Source of the DNA: Stutzerimonas stutzeri
GTDB lineage: Bacteria; Pseudomonadota; Gammaproteobacteria; Pseudomonadales; Pseudomonadaceae
Reading direction: 5' to 3'
Assembly: GCF_000590475.1 (NCBI RefSeq)
Contig: NZ_CP007441.1
Coordinates: forward strand, 1,238,091 to 1,302,090
Length of the DNA stretch: 64,000 bases
The translations under genes and the position numbers were made by a program. Positions 52,653-60,257 of this stretch are shown in pieces; position 1 is the stretch's first letter; each line of letters opens with the position of its first letter. Under the pieces are notes generated by a model. It saw only the letters and a program-made list of their open reading frames with translations, ran no database searches and was not told where the DNA came from.

Positions 52653-53699
52653 TCAGTGGTTGGGCCCGATGCGGCTGCAGTTTCCTTGACCGACGTACTT
52701 GCTGAGCACTTCCCATTGTGGACGGTCCTGGCCGTCCTTCGGCTCGACGGACAGCTTGTACTTGCCCCAGGACGAACCTGCCGCCCAGTACGTCATCGGA
52801 ATGCAATGTTGCTGCAGGTAAGCCAGCAAGTTATCCATCGCTTCCAGTAGGCGAGGGTCATCGGAAGGAATACCAAATTCACCGATATGGCCTTGTTTGT
52901 CATGCTTGATCAGCCAATCGATAAAAGGTTTGACGCGTTTGACGCCGAGCATGGTGTCGAAGTCTTTCTCCAGCGGCTCCTTGTATTGTCCGCTACCGTG
53001 CTTATCAAGATATAGATGGGCGGAAAATATCAACTTGTCGGAGGGGTCTTTCAGTTGCAACAGCGGATCATTGAATTTCGGCCAGCGGAAACTGCTCGAC
53101 CAGAAGTTGCCCTCGATGAACAAGGGCCGCTTCTTGTCATGTTTTCTGATGGCGTCGATACCGGCTTGGGCTGCGACCGGCCAGTATTCATCGGCGCCGT
53201 GTGGCTCGTTCATGATGTCGTAGGCATAAAGTCCCGGATGATCCTTCCAACGCGTGGCGATGCGTTCCAGCAGATCCTCATAAGCCGATATCGGTACAGC
53301 TTCAGTTCCAATGATCTGTTTCCGATAACGGGCATAATTGTGGATGTCGAGGATAACGCCCATGTCGTTATCGGCAGCCTGCTGCAATGTCTGTTCGATC
53401 AGCTGTGCATAGTCTTCGTCAAGTTCTCCGTTCAACTCATGCTGCAGGCGTTCCCACATAATAGGGAAACGAATGGTCATGATGCCCTTGGCCTTCCACT
53501 TCGAAAGGTAGCCGGGAGCGGGGAAGAAATAATTTGTTTTATATTTACCGGGTATGACATTGCCAGAAAACGCGGCGCCGCCAATATTCATTCCGATCAA
53601 ATCGATATTTTCTGCCTCGCTAGCGGCACTCCCGACCACAAGCGCGAGTCCGAGGAGTATTCCTTTTGATCGTTTCGAAGCGCTACGTGTCCTTAACAT
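52653..53699 (-). CDS. Secreted GH5-family glycoside hydrolase
   Basis: 348 residues with a signal peptide ending GSAASEAE. GH5 barrel: RFPIMWERLQ, VILDIHNYARY, the acid/base in DIMNEPHG (Glu165) and nucleophile in GHIGEFGIP (Glu274), and a C-terminal YWAAGSSWG. It is encoded against the direction of the surrounding biosynthesis genes. Hydrolases in such loci trim or release the matching polymer, as PslG does in P. aeruginosa. It is clearly a paralogue of the catalytic domain of the larger protein at 57.7 kb (shared CIP-TYWAAG and -C-S-IGP ends). Confidence 0.9.
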   Translation of the reverse strand: MLRTRSASKRSKGILLGLALVVGSAASEAENIDLIGMNIGGAAFSGNVIPGKYKTNYFFPAPGYLSKWKAKGIMTIRFPIMWERLQHELNGELDEDYAQLIEQTLQQAADNDMGVILDIHNYARYRKQIIGTEAVPISAYEDLLERIATRWKDHPGLYAYDIMNEPHGADEYWPVAAQAGIDAIRKHDKKRPLFIEGNFWSSSFRWPKFNDPLLQLKDPSDKLIFSAHLYLDKHGSGQYKEPLEKDFDTMLGVKRVKPFIDWLIKHDKQGHIGEFGIPSDDPRLLEAMDNLLAYLQQHCIPMTYWAAGSSWGKYKLSVEPKDGQDRPQWEVLSKYVGQGNCSRIGPNH

Positions 53700-53880
53700 C
53701 TGACTACCTCTTTTTACCCTTAGGGAAGATTCCGCGGGAGCGGCTGCTTCGTTTGTCCGGCAGAGCCAGGCATTGTTCAGTTTTTTTCCAGACGAATCCT
53801 CCGTCCTGTGTGCACGCCCATCAGGTGGCCGCAGTGAGCCTTAACGACTTTCATTTGATTTGCAGACAGAGAAGCTATTT

Positions 53881-54675
53881 ATGAAAAATCCCCTCACCAA
53901 AAGGATGGATCCTTTGATAGGGAAGCTAAAACTACTGGATGAAACTGATACGGGTCCTTTTATCTCCGAGTTGAGGAAGCGTGAATCGCCGACCATTCTC
54001 GGATTCCTCAATCAACACGGTTACAACATCGCCCAGCGCCATTCTTCGGTCCTGAAAAGCTTTCTCCAGGTGAACTACCTGCTGCGCGACGGTATTGGAA
54101 TCAAGATCGCATGCTTGTTCAACGGGCTTGATCCGAAGGCCAATCTCAATGGGTCCGACTTCATTCCGGAATTGATTGAAGATCTGGTAGGTGAGTTCGA
54201 AGATCGCTACGAGCTGTTCGCCATGGGGACGTGTGAGCCTTGGCTGAGCGATGGTGCACGCAAACTCTTCGGGGATCGTCGGTTCCATGCGATCGACGGG
54301 TTCAAGCGGTCCGAGGAGTACCTGGAGTTCTATCGGCAGCATCATGTGCCCGGGCGCTTTCCGATCATCGTGTTGGCGATGGGCATGCCCAAACAGGAGC
54401 ATGTGGCCCTGCATCTGCAAAAGGCGATGGATACCCGTGCATTGCTGATCTGTGGCGGCGCGATCCTGGACTTTTCGGCGCAGCGCTTTCCGCGTGCCCC
54501 GTTGCTTTTTCGCCGGCTCGGGCTGGAGTGGGCGTTCCGCATGCTCATCGAGCCCCGTCGCTTGTTCAAGCGCTACGCCGTGGGTATCCCAATGTTCTTC
54601 TATTATCTGTCGCGCAACGCCTTCTCGAGCACACGGCGTGTCGGTGGCTGGAGTGAACTCAAGCGCGAACCTTGA
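53881..54675 (+). CDS. WecB/TagA/CpsF-family glycosyltransferase (GT26)
   Basis: 264 residues from the ATG at 53881. The GT26 landmarks are present: NYLLRDGIGIKIACLFNG (substrate loop, Asp), DFIPELIEDL, and IIVLAMGMPKQEHVAL. A final basic/aromatic amphipathic region (RLGLEWAFRMLIEPRRLFKRY) binds the membrane. These enzymes add a sugar such as ManNAcA or glucose to an undecaprenyl-linked acceptor. It is divergent from the GH5 gene and convergent with the second flippase. Confidence 0.9.
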   Translation: MKNPLTKRMDPLIGKLKLLDETDTGPFISELRKRESPTILGFLNQHGYNIAQRHSSVLKSFLQVNYLLRDGIGIKIACLFNGLDPKANLNGSDFIPELIEDLVGEFEDRYELFAMGTCEPWLSDGARKLFGDRRFHAIDGFKRSEEYLEFYRQHHVPGRFPIIVLAMGMPKQEHVALHLQKAMDTRALLICGGAILDFSAQRFPRAPLLFRRLGLEWAFRMLIEPRRLFKRYAVGIPMFFYYLSRNAFSSTRRVGGWSELKREP

Positions 54676-54726
54676 GTTGGCGTATCGCCGCGATGGAATA
54701 TCCGCTGATGGGCCAGGGTGGGGCCG

Positions 54727-56085
54727 TCAGCTATCCGCGCCGTGGCTCGGAATGACTTTCAGGGTCAACAGCAGGCTGAACAGGTAATGTGCCGAAAGCG
54801 TTAGGGCGTAAAGCATGATCACCGTGGTGATTGGCAGATCGAGGAAATGCGCTGCCGCGAAACAGGCCGCCGTCAGTCCTGCGCGTTGCAGATTCAACGC
54901 CAGCAGAAGGCGTTGCCCCTCGTAAATCGCCAGCAGGTGAGACACCGGTGCATGCATGAACTGAAACATCAGATAGATCGCTAGCATCGAAGCCAATTCG
55001 CCCGCGAGCACCCACTCCTCTCCAAACGCAATGGAAAATAAATCTCTGCCAAAGGCCAACAGCATCAGGGTGGGGACGAGTGACAGCGCCAGTAATCTTT
55101 TGATTACCGAATAAGTAATTGCGCGAATTTTTGCCGGATGTTTGCGGCCGATCGAGGCAATTTCGGCATAGTAGGCTTTACTCGTCGTGTGCCCTAACAG
55201 ATTCATTGGCAAAGCCAGCGTCATCAGCGCCAGCCCCAGCTGCCCGGTGGTTTTGGGATCGTAGAGCGATGCAGTCAGCAGCAGGGGTGCCTGACTGGAC
55301 AGGAGCAGCAACAATTGGGAGGGCAGGCGATAGCTTGGAAAACCTTTATAGCGGTGCACCATGAACCGGATCCGGCTCAGTGTGACGTGGCGCCAATAGC
55401 GTTTCGCGTCCACCTGAAACCTCTGCATTAGGGTCACCGTCCCCGCGCCAGCGCCCAGCACCTGGCCAGCCAAAAGCCCGAGCGAAGCCATTCCCATGCC
55501 ACCCAGCGCAACTTTAGCGATGGAGCCGACAGCGCTCTGCTGCAACTGCGTACGCGCAATAGCAGGGTAGGCGCGCCGGCGCACCGCCCAGATCAGCAGC
55601 AGCTCATATAGTCCGGCGCTTGGTAGGGCAATCGCCAGTAGCCAGCGGTAGGGTATGAGCGCCTCCATTGAGGCCATCGTCAACAGTATGGGACCGGCCA
55701 GCCAGAGCACGCAGCTTAGCGTCAGAGAGGTCGCGACGATCAGGATCGCTGACAGCGCCATTAGATTCATGGCGGTGCCGTCTCTGCCAGGCAGCGGCAC
55801 GGCTACCTCATAGCGCAGCGTCATCAATGGAGTAAGGATTAACAGCAGGGCGGTAAAAATCGAAAGAACACCAAAATGCTCAGGGCTATAGATTCGAGTA
55901 AGAATCGGAATGGCTGCGAGACCGACAACCCTGGCCAGGCCATTGCCTACCGCAAGCGTCGCCATGCCTTTGAACACATTGGCTGAGGACCCGCCCGTTA
56001 ATCGTTGCCTGGCTGCGACGAGCTTCTCGGGTAGGTCTAAGCTTGGCACTGAACGTTTCTCCCTGTGAGCTGTTTGCTTGAACAA
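54727..56085 (-). CDS. Second Wzx-type oligosaccharide flippase
   Basis: 452 residues, about 12-14 membrane helices, same family as the flippase at 44.4 kb: FKGMATLAVGNGLARVVGLAAIPILTRIYSPEHFGVLSIFTALL in outline is the MOP opening. It is transcribed against the biosynthesis genes. Two flippases and one polymerase in one locus suggest either two repeat-unit types or a duplication with drift. A run of four CATCACGC octamers lies about 140 bases upstream of its start. Confidence 0.88.
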   Translation of the reverse strand: MFKQTAHREKRSVPSLDLPEKLVAARQRLTGGSSANVFKGMATLAVGNGLARVVGLAAIPILTRIYSPEHFGVLSIFTALLLILTPLMTLRYEVAVPLPGRDGTAMNLMALSAILIVATSLTLSCVLWLAGPILLTMASMEALIPYRWLLAIALPSAGLYELLLIWAVRRRAYPAIARTQLQQSAVGSIAKVALGGMGMASLGLLAGQVLGAGAGTVTLMQRFQVDAKRYWRHVTLSRIRFMVHRYKGFPSYRLPSQLLLLLSSQAPLLLTASLYDPKTTGQLGLALMTLALPMNLLGHTTSKAYYAEIASIGRKHPAKIRAITYSVIKRLLALSLVPTLMLLAFGRDLFSIAFGEEWVLAGELASMLAIYLMFQFMHAPVSHLLAIYEGQRLLLALNLQRAGLTAACFAAAHFLDLPITTVIMLYALTLSAHYLFSLLLTLKVIPSHGADS

Positions 56086-56221
56086 GCACGCTCTGCCGTT
56101 ATCCCCTGCGGATGCGTCATCGTATGGGCTGGATCATGGGCAACCCCCTATGCCTGATGAACAATCAGTCCGTTATATGAAGCGTTAGTGGCAGAAAAGT
56201 TTCTAAACGCAACAGCTCTAC

Positions 56222-56253
56222 CATCACGCCATCACGCCATCACGCCATCACGC
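56222..56253. repeat. Tandem octamer repeat (CATCACGC)4
   Basis: Four perfect head-to-tail copies of CATCACGC in the intergenic region between the second flippase and the DUF488 gene. An 8-bp unit is not a multiple of three and is prone to slippage. It lies about 137 bases before the flippase start codon, so changes would alter promoter or leader spacing, not a reading frame. Confidence 0.85.
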
Positions 56254-56377
56254 CCCCGCTTCACCTGGCTTTTATAGCCACCATCTCTTGCCTAGGGTCC
56301 GGCGTCATTGAGCGAAGCTCATCTGTTGCCGACGCGGTCTTGATCGCCGATTCCCTTTCCTCTCTACAGCCGGTGTG

Positions 56378-56959
56378 TCAGCTATCTCTGATAGCGGTTG
56401 GCTTGGCTAACTTCAGCGGCTCCCCCACGCCTTCCTCGTAGGTCAATTCGCCGTCGATCAATCTTGCGGGCGACGTGTAGGGGTGCTCAGTCATTCGCTG
56501 CTCGTCCTGAATGTGCAAGACCTCAATACCTCTCAACTTCAATACGTCTGAAACCATGGAGCGGTGGCACCGCCACCAAAGGACTTCTGCGCACATCATT
56601 GCAGTTGGCTGGTCAGCTGCCAGACATAAAAGCCGGTGCAGGCCGCCGGCAAATTCGCGGGACTTCACATGCTCCGCATAGCCTCGGAAGGAAGCGTTGC
56701 GCCATGCGCTCGTACTTGGGCCGGTTGGCGGTCGGCGACGTCCACCGAGTTCTTCTATCCACTCATAGCCAATCCCATGTTCAGCAAGCGCTGCCTTCAA
56801 GTTCGCTGACATGAACTGAGGCAAGCGCCTCGATCCTGGGAAGCGCCGAACATCGGCAATCGCGCCGATACCGTATTGCTGTAGCAGGTCTATGAATGCC
56901 GCGGCAGTACGGGTGGAGTGGCCGATCGTCCAGATCTGCTGTGGCAGCGGTGCATTCAC
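56378..56959 (-). CDS. DUF488-family protein
   Basis: 193 residues. The DUF488 opening IWTIGHSTRTAAAFIDLLQQYGI and ADVRRFPGSRRLPQF are clear, with a middle CAEVLWWRCHRSMVSDVL containing two cysteines and the metal-like WRCHR motif. The family is widespread and structurally related to an rRNA- or nucleoside-binding fold, but no function is firmly established. Its start overlaps the stop of the small DUF2945 gene by four bases (ATGA). Confidence 0.9.
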   Translation of the reverse strand: MNAPLPQQIWTIGHSTRTAAAFIDLLQQYGIGAIADVRRFPGSRRLPQFMSANLKAALAEHGIGYEWIEELGGRRRPPTGPSTSAWRNASFRGYAEHVKSREFAGGLHRLLCLAADQPTAMMCAEVLWWRCHRSMVSDVLKLRGIEVLHIQDEQRMTEHPYTSPARLIDGELTYEEGVGEPLKLAKPTAIRDS

Positions 56960-57171
56960 TGAATCTTGCCCAGTGCGCTGCCCTTGTGCATCGCGGTGTG
57001 TTCGGTTTTGTCGCTCCGGATTTCATATTGAGGCTCGTCCGGAGTGGCTCTTCGCGTGCGTCCTTTGTACTCGGTGTCCTGGGTAATGACTTTGATGATG
57101 CGGCCCGTCACATAGCCAACCTCAGAATTCCACGGGACGTGATTACCAATCTCGAATGTGTGCTGATTCAT
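56956..57171 (-). CDS. DUF2945/HVA1-family Tudor-like small protein
   Basis: 71 residues: TFEIGNHVPWNSEVGYVTGRIIKVI, YKGRTRRATPDEPQYEIRSDKTEHTAMHKGSAL are, in outline, the DUF2945 (hypervirulence-associated TUDOR) pattern. It is the first gene of a two-gene unit with DUF488. Pairing of these two families recurs in bacteria and the role is unknown. Confidence 0.88.
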   Translation of the reverse strand: MNQHTFEIGNHVPWNSEVGYVTGRIIKVITQDTEYKGRTRRATPDEPQYEIRSDKTEHTAMHKGSALGKIQ

Positions 57172-57480
57172 AGGCTGCTCCGCTTGCTGACCTGCGGCAT
57201 TTCGGGAAATAACGAAGCCGAAAATCCTATCGCTTGCTTATAAGTCGACCAAAAAAGCGCGAAAGCCGCTGTGACCGTTCGTCGGGTTGATTTATAGGAA
57301 AGAGCAAACCTGCCGAGGCATTGATTCAAAAAACTGACGCCCGAATAGATCCTGCCGAAACGGTTTAAAGCCTCTCACGCCCTATTAGCCGCGATAGCAA
57401 AAAGCCATGTACTAATAGCGGATTAATAGCCGGTCAAAAATGTGGCGGTACATTGGCGATCTAAGTCCGTCAAAAAAATT

Positions 57481-57508
57481 TTGTGTATTTTTAAAAACCT
57501 ATTATAAA
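57481..57508 (+). promoter_or_regulatory. Sigma-70-type promoter candidate for the repeat-GH5 gene
   Basis: TTGTGT (-35, 57481-57486), 16-base spacer and TATAAA (-10, 57503-57508). It sits in an AT-rich patch uncommon here. Transcription from about 57515 would give a leader of about 175 bases. A weaker GG-N10-GC-like sequence (57443-57457) is less convincing. Confidence 0.55.
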
Positions 57509-57645
57509 GCCGCCACGCAACGGATTGCCGGGTTCCCCACCAAGGTAATCCGGCGTCCTTGCCAAGCGGTTCGTCCGGTTGCGCCTAGTGAGACATCAAC
57601 CCAGTAAGCGCCTGTACGACTTAATTAACCTCCCGCCACTTTTTT

Positions 57646-57661
57646 AAAGGCTTCGGCCTTT
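57646..57661 (+). other. Terminator-like hairpin with TTCG loop before the repeat-GH5 start
   Basis: AAAGGC-TTCG-GCCTTT, followed by one more T, ends 27 bases before the ATG and about 15 before the CGGAGA ribosome site. It looks like a short intrinsic terminator placed inside a leader, a layout typical of attenuation or riboswitch control; it could equally be a stability element. Confidence 0.5.
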
Positions 57662-57688
57662 TGAAGTATTAAGTTCCGGAGAGACTGA

Positions 57689-59806
57689 ATGTCTATCAAT
57701 GTATTTACTGGTGCCCCTAAAGCACTTGTTCGTTCCATCGCTCTCGCCGCAGTATTCAGTGCTGTTGCTTTTAGCGGAGAAGCGACTGCTGCCATCACAG
57801 TAAGCGCGGCATCGACGACTGCCTTTACATCGTCTATTAACAAATTCACCAGCAATGATTTTCTGAACGGTGTGTGGCGTCGGACCGCGGCTCTTTCGGT
57901 CCCGGCTAGCTCCGCCGCAATCGCAGCGTTCAAGCCCGGCGTACAAATCAAGTTCGCTGATGGCCAAGTTCGCAAGATCACCAAGGTCTACGTAGTTGGA
58001 AAAAATCTCAGCGTTTATGTAGACGGCGGTCTGCTCGACGGCAGTAAAGTGGGTGCTCCACGCACTATCAGTACGGTAGTTGCGTCGACTAATGCTCCGG
58101 CCACAGCGACCCCGGCGCCGTCTGTACCCAGCAGCACGCTCGCTGCCACCGTGAACAATTTCAGCAACTCGGATTGGGACAAAGGCATCTACCGCAAGTC
58201 GCCTGGGTTCTCTATTCCTGACAACGCGGCCAACAAGGCAGCTTTCGTTAAGGGTGCTTCGGTGAAGCTGGCCGACGGTCAGGTACGCAAGATCACTGCA
58301 ATTTACGACTCGGGTGCCAACCTGTCGGTCATGATGGCCGGCTCTGCTCTTTCTGGAAGCAGCGTTGGGTATCCAAAGACTGTCAGCGTGGCGTCCGGCA
58401 GCACTGTAACTACGCCACCGGCTACCGTTACGCCTACCCCTACGCCGACACCGGCGGCACCCAGCACGGCATACACAGCCGGACTGAACAGCTTCACTAA
58501 CTCTGACTGGGAGAACGGTGTCTACCGTAAGGCGGCCGGTTTCTCCGTCCCCGACACCTCGGCCAACAAGGCTGCGTTCGTTGCCGGTGCATCGGTAAAA
58601 CTGGCCGATGGCCAGGTTCGCAAGGTAGCGGCTGTCTATGACGTAGGCGCACACCTCTCGGTCATGCTGAGCGGCAGCGCTCTGTCGGCTAGCGCCGTCG
58701 GTTATCCGAAGACCATCAGCGTTGTCTCCGGTACCACCACCACGACGCCTTCCACCGCCACGCCAGCGCCGACTCCGGTACCAACACCGGCTCCAGCGCC
58801 TACTCCGGCCCCCACGACTCCGGTGGTCAGTGATGGCAGTGGTATCGATCTTGTGGGCGTGAACTTTGGTTCGGGCGTATTTGATCCGGGCACTGTCCCA
58901 GGCATCTACAACAAGGGTTACACCTACGCCGACGAGTCTTACTACAAGCGGCACGCCGGCCTCGGCTTCAAGCTGGTACGTCTGGGCTTCCTCTGGGAGC
59001 GCATCCAGCCCAAGCTGGGTACCGAGCTGGACGCAGCGGAACTGGGGCGCATCAAGCAGTCGCTGGATTACGCTCAGAAGTACGGCATCAAGGTCATCCT
59101 TGATATGCACAACTACTACCGCTACTACGGCAAGGTAATCAACTCGCCTGAGGTACCGCGTGCTCAGTTTGCCGAGACGTGGCGCAAGATCGCCGTACAA
59201 GTCTCCAAGCACCCGGCCCTGTATGGCTATGGTCTGATGAACGAGCCGTACAACACCGGTAACAACCTCTGGCCGCAGACTGCGCAGGCAGCCGGACAGG
59301 CAATCCGTAAGGTCGACCCGACCAAGTGGATCATGATTGCTGGCGACCGTTACTCCAGCGCGTTCCATTGGCAGAAGTACAACACCCAGTTGATCAACGA
59401 TCCGTGGATGCGCGATCCGAAGAACAACCTGGTCTATGAAGCGCATCAGTATCTGGATAGCGATTACTCGGGTACCTACCGTAATCGTGCAGAAACCTTC
59501 GCCCCGAACCTGGGCGTCGAGCGAGTCAAACCGTGGGTCGAGTGGCTGAAGAAGAACAAGCTGCGTGGTTACATTGGTGAGCATGGCATTCCGGACTTCT
59601 CTCCGTCTGCCGTAGTCGCTACTGACAAGCTGCTGGCTTACCTTGCTGAGAACTGCATCCCGAGCACCTACTGGGCAGCCGGTCCTCGCTGGGGTGAGAA
59701 CATCATGGCACTGGACGTTTCAAGCGGTAAGCACCGTCCGCAACTGGCACCGCTGCAGAAGCATGCCTCTGCGAAGAAAACCTGCTCCACCATTGGTCCG
59801 CTGTAA
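57689..59806 (+). CDS. Secreted GH5 hydrolase with three N-terminal repeat domains
   Basis: 705 residues. A signal peptide ends about residue 35 (GEATAAI). Three homologous ~86-residue domains follow at about 45-131, 151-236 and 262-347, each with F-x-N/S-x-D-W-x-x-G-x-Y-R-K, a KLADGQVRK core and an end SVGYPKTVSV-like strand. Domains 2 and 3 are the closest pair. They are joined by Thr/Pro linkers (PTPTPTPAAP; APTPVPTPAPAPTPAP). The catalytic GH5 barrel is at about 385-705, with RLGFLWERIQP, ILDMHNYYRYYG, acid/base in LMNEPYN and nucleophile in GYIGEHGIP. It is a paralogue of the GH5 at 52.7 kb. The repeats probably bind the polysaccharide or cell surface. Confidence 0.9.
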   Translation: MSINVFTGAPKALVRSIALAAVFSAVAFSGEATAAITVSAASTTAFTSSINKFTSNDFLNGVWRRTAALSVPASSAAIAAFKPGVQIKFADGQVRKITKVYVVGKNLSVYVDGGLLDGSKVGAPRTISTVVASTNAPATATPAPSVPSSTLAATVNNFSNSDWDKGIYRKSPGFSIPDNAANKAAFVKGASVKLADGQVRKITAIYDSGANLSVMMAGSALSGSSVGYPKTVSVASGSTVTTPPATVTPTPTPTPAAPSTAYTAGLNSFTNSDWENGVYRKAAGFSVPDTSANKAAFVAGASVKLADGQVRKVAAVYDVGAHLSVMLSGSALSASAVGYPKTISVVSGTTTTTPSTATPAPTPVPTPAPAPTPAPTTPVVSDGSGIDLVGVNFGSGVFDPGTVPGIYNKGYTYADESYYKRHAGLGFKLVRLGFLWERIQPKLGTELDAAELGRIKQSLDYAQKYGIKVILDMHNYYRYYGKVINSPEVPRAQFAETWRKIAVQVSKHPALYGYGLMNEPYNTGNNLWPQTAQAAGQAIRKVDPTKWIMIAGDRYSSAFHWQKYNTQLINDPWMRDPKNNLVYEAHQYLDSDYSGTYRNRAETFAPNLGVERVKPWVEWLKKNKLRGYIGEHGIPDFSPSAVVATDKLLAYLAENCIPSTYWAAGPRWGENIMALDVSSGKHRPQLAPLQKHASAKKTCSTIGPL

Positions 59807-59824
59807 CGGCGACCGCTATAAAAG

Positions 59825-59851
59825 AAACGGGCCCTCGGGCCCGTTTTTTTT
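59825..59851 (+). terminator. Intrinsic terminator after the repeat-GH5 gene
   Basis: AAACGGGCC-CTCG-GGCCCGTTT stem followed by eight T in total, 20 bases after the stop. It marks the end of the polysaccharide locus. Confidence 0.92.
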
Positions 59852-59968
59852 GCGTTCGAATATTGCCAATACATTTTCTGGCAATGCTGCTCGTCGGCTG
59901 CAGTTTCGTTTGCTGCTAGTTTCAACCGATAAGTTCGGCTAATTGTCTTTTCATTATCGGCAGATAGT

Positions 59969-60000
59969 CCGTTTCGCTTGTTGCTTATACCGTTTCGCTT
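59969..60000. repeat. Direct repeat CCGTTTCGCTT, 21-base period
   Basis: Two exact copies at 59969-59979 and 59990-60000. Start-to-start spacing of 21 bases equals two helical turns, as expected for a tandemly bound activator. It lies about 130-160 bases before the sigma-E-like promoter. Confidence 0.6.
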
Positions 60001-60128
60001 AAGCTCAATCACGACGCGGGTTTTAGTAGAGTTGAAGGCAACTTGCCATTAGCTAAACATCTTGATCGCCAGGGCTGCAGCTGTTTGCTCTTAACCAGGG
60101 CGCGCTATTGGAGGCGCGCCAAAATAAT

Positions 60129-60156
60129 GGAACTCGAAAATAGCGCCCCGGTCACC
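60129..60156 (+). promoter_or_regulatory. AlgU/RpoE-type promoter candidate
   Basis: GGAACTC, a 15-base spacer, then GTCACC. E. coli sigma-E promoters follow GGAACTT-N15-GTCTAA, so the -35 element matches six of seven and the -10 element three of six at correct spacing. It is about 100 bases before the three-gene operon of envelope-stress-like proteins. Confidence 0.5.
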
Positions 60157-60257
60157 TTATATGTGCGCACCGAAATTACGCAGTTCGCGGTTCACCACTG
60201 CTGCTGTGTAGCAACGGACCGTGGTCTTCCGGCCAAGCCATATAAAAGGTGAATCAA

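Larger units (their letters stand above)
57172..57688. other. Long AT-richer leader/promoter region of the repeat-GH5 gene
   Basis: About 517 bases free of genes, including the promoter of the DUF2945 gene at the left. The right half is AT-rich and carries the promoter candidate at 57481-57508, then about 175 bases of structured leader ending in the hairpin at 57646-57661. Confidence 0.55.
59807..60257. other. Intergenic region between GH5 and the YqjD-like operon
   Basis: About 450 bases. Besides the terminator it holds an inverted repeat CCGATAA...TTATCGG (near 59927-59960), an 11-base direct repeat CCGTTTCGCTT at 59969 and 59990, and a sigma-E-like promoter at 60129-60156. No gene is supported. 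Confidence 0.5.

Noticed and set aside
57443..57457. Sigma-54 promoter (TGGCGG-N5-TGGC) upstream of the repeat-GH5
   Set aside because: The -12 element should read TTGC; here it is TGGC. The sigma-70-type pair at 57481-57508 is a better candidate.
57644..59584. 646-codon open frame on the minus strand across the repeat-GH5 gene
   Set aside because: It is antisense to a gene with signal peptide, repeats and GH5 active-site motifs. The length comes from high GC and repeated codon patterns; no ribosome site or family match is visible.
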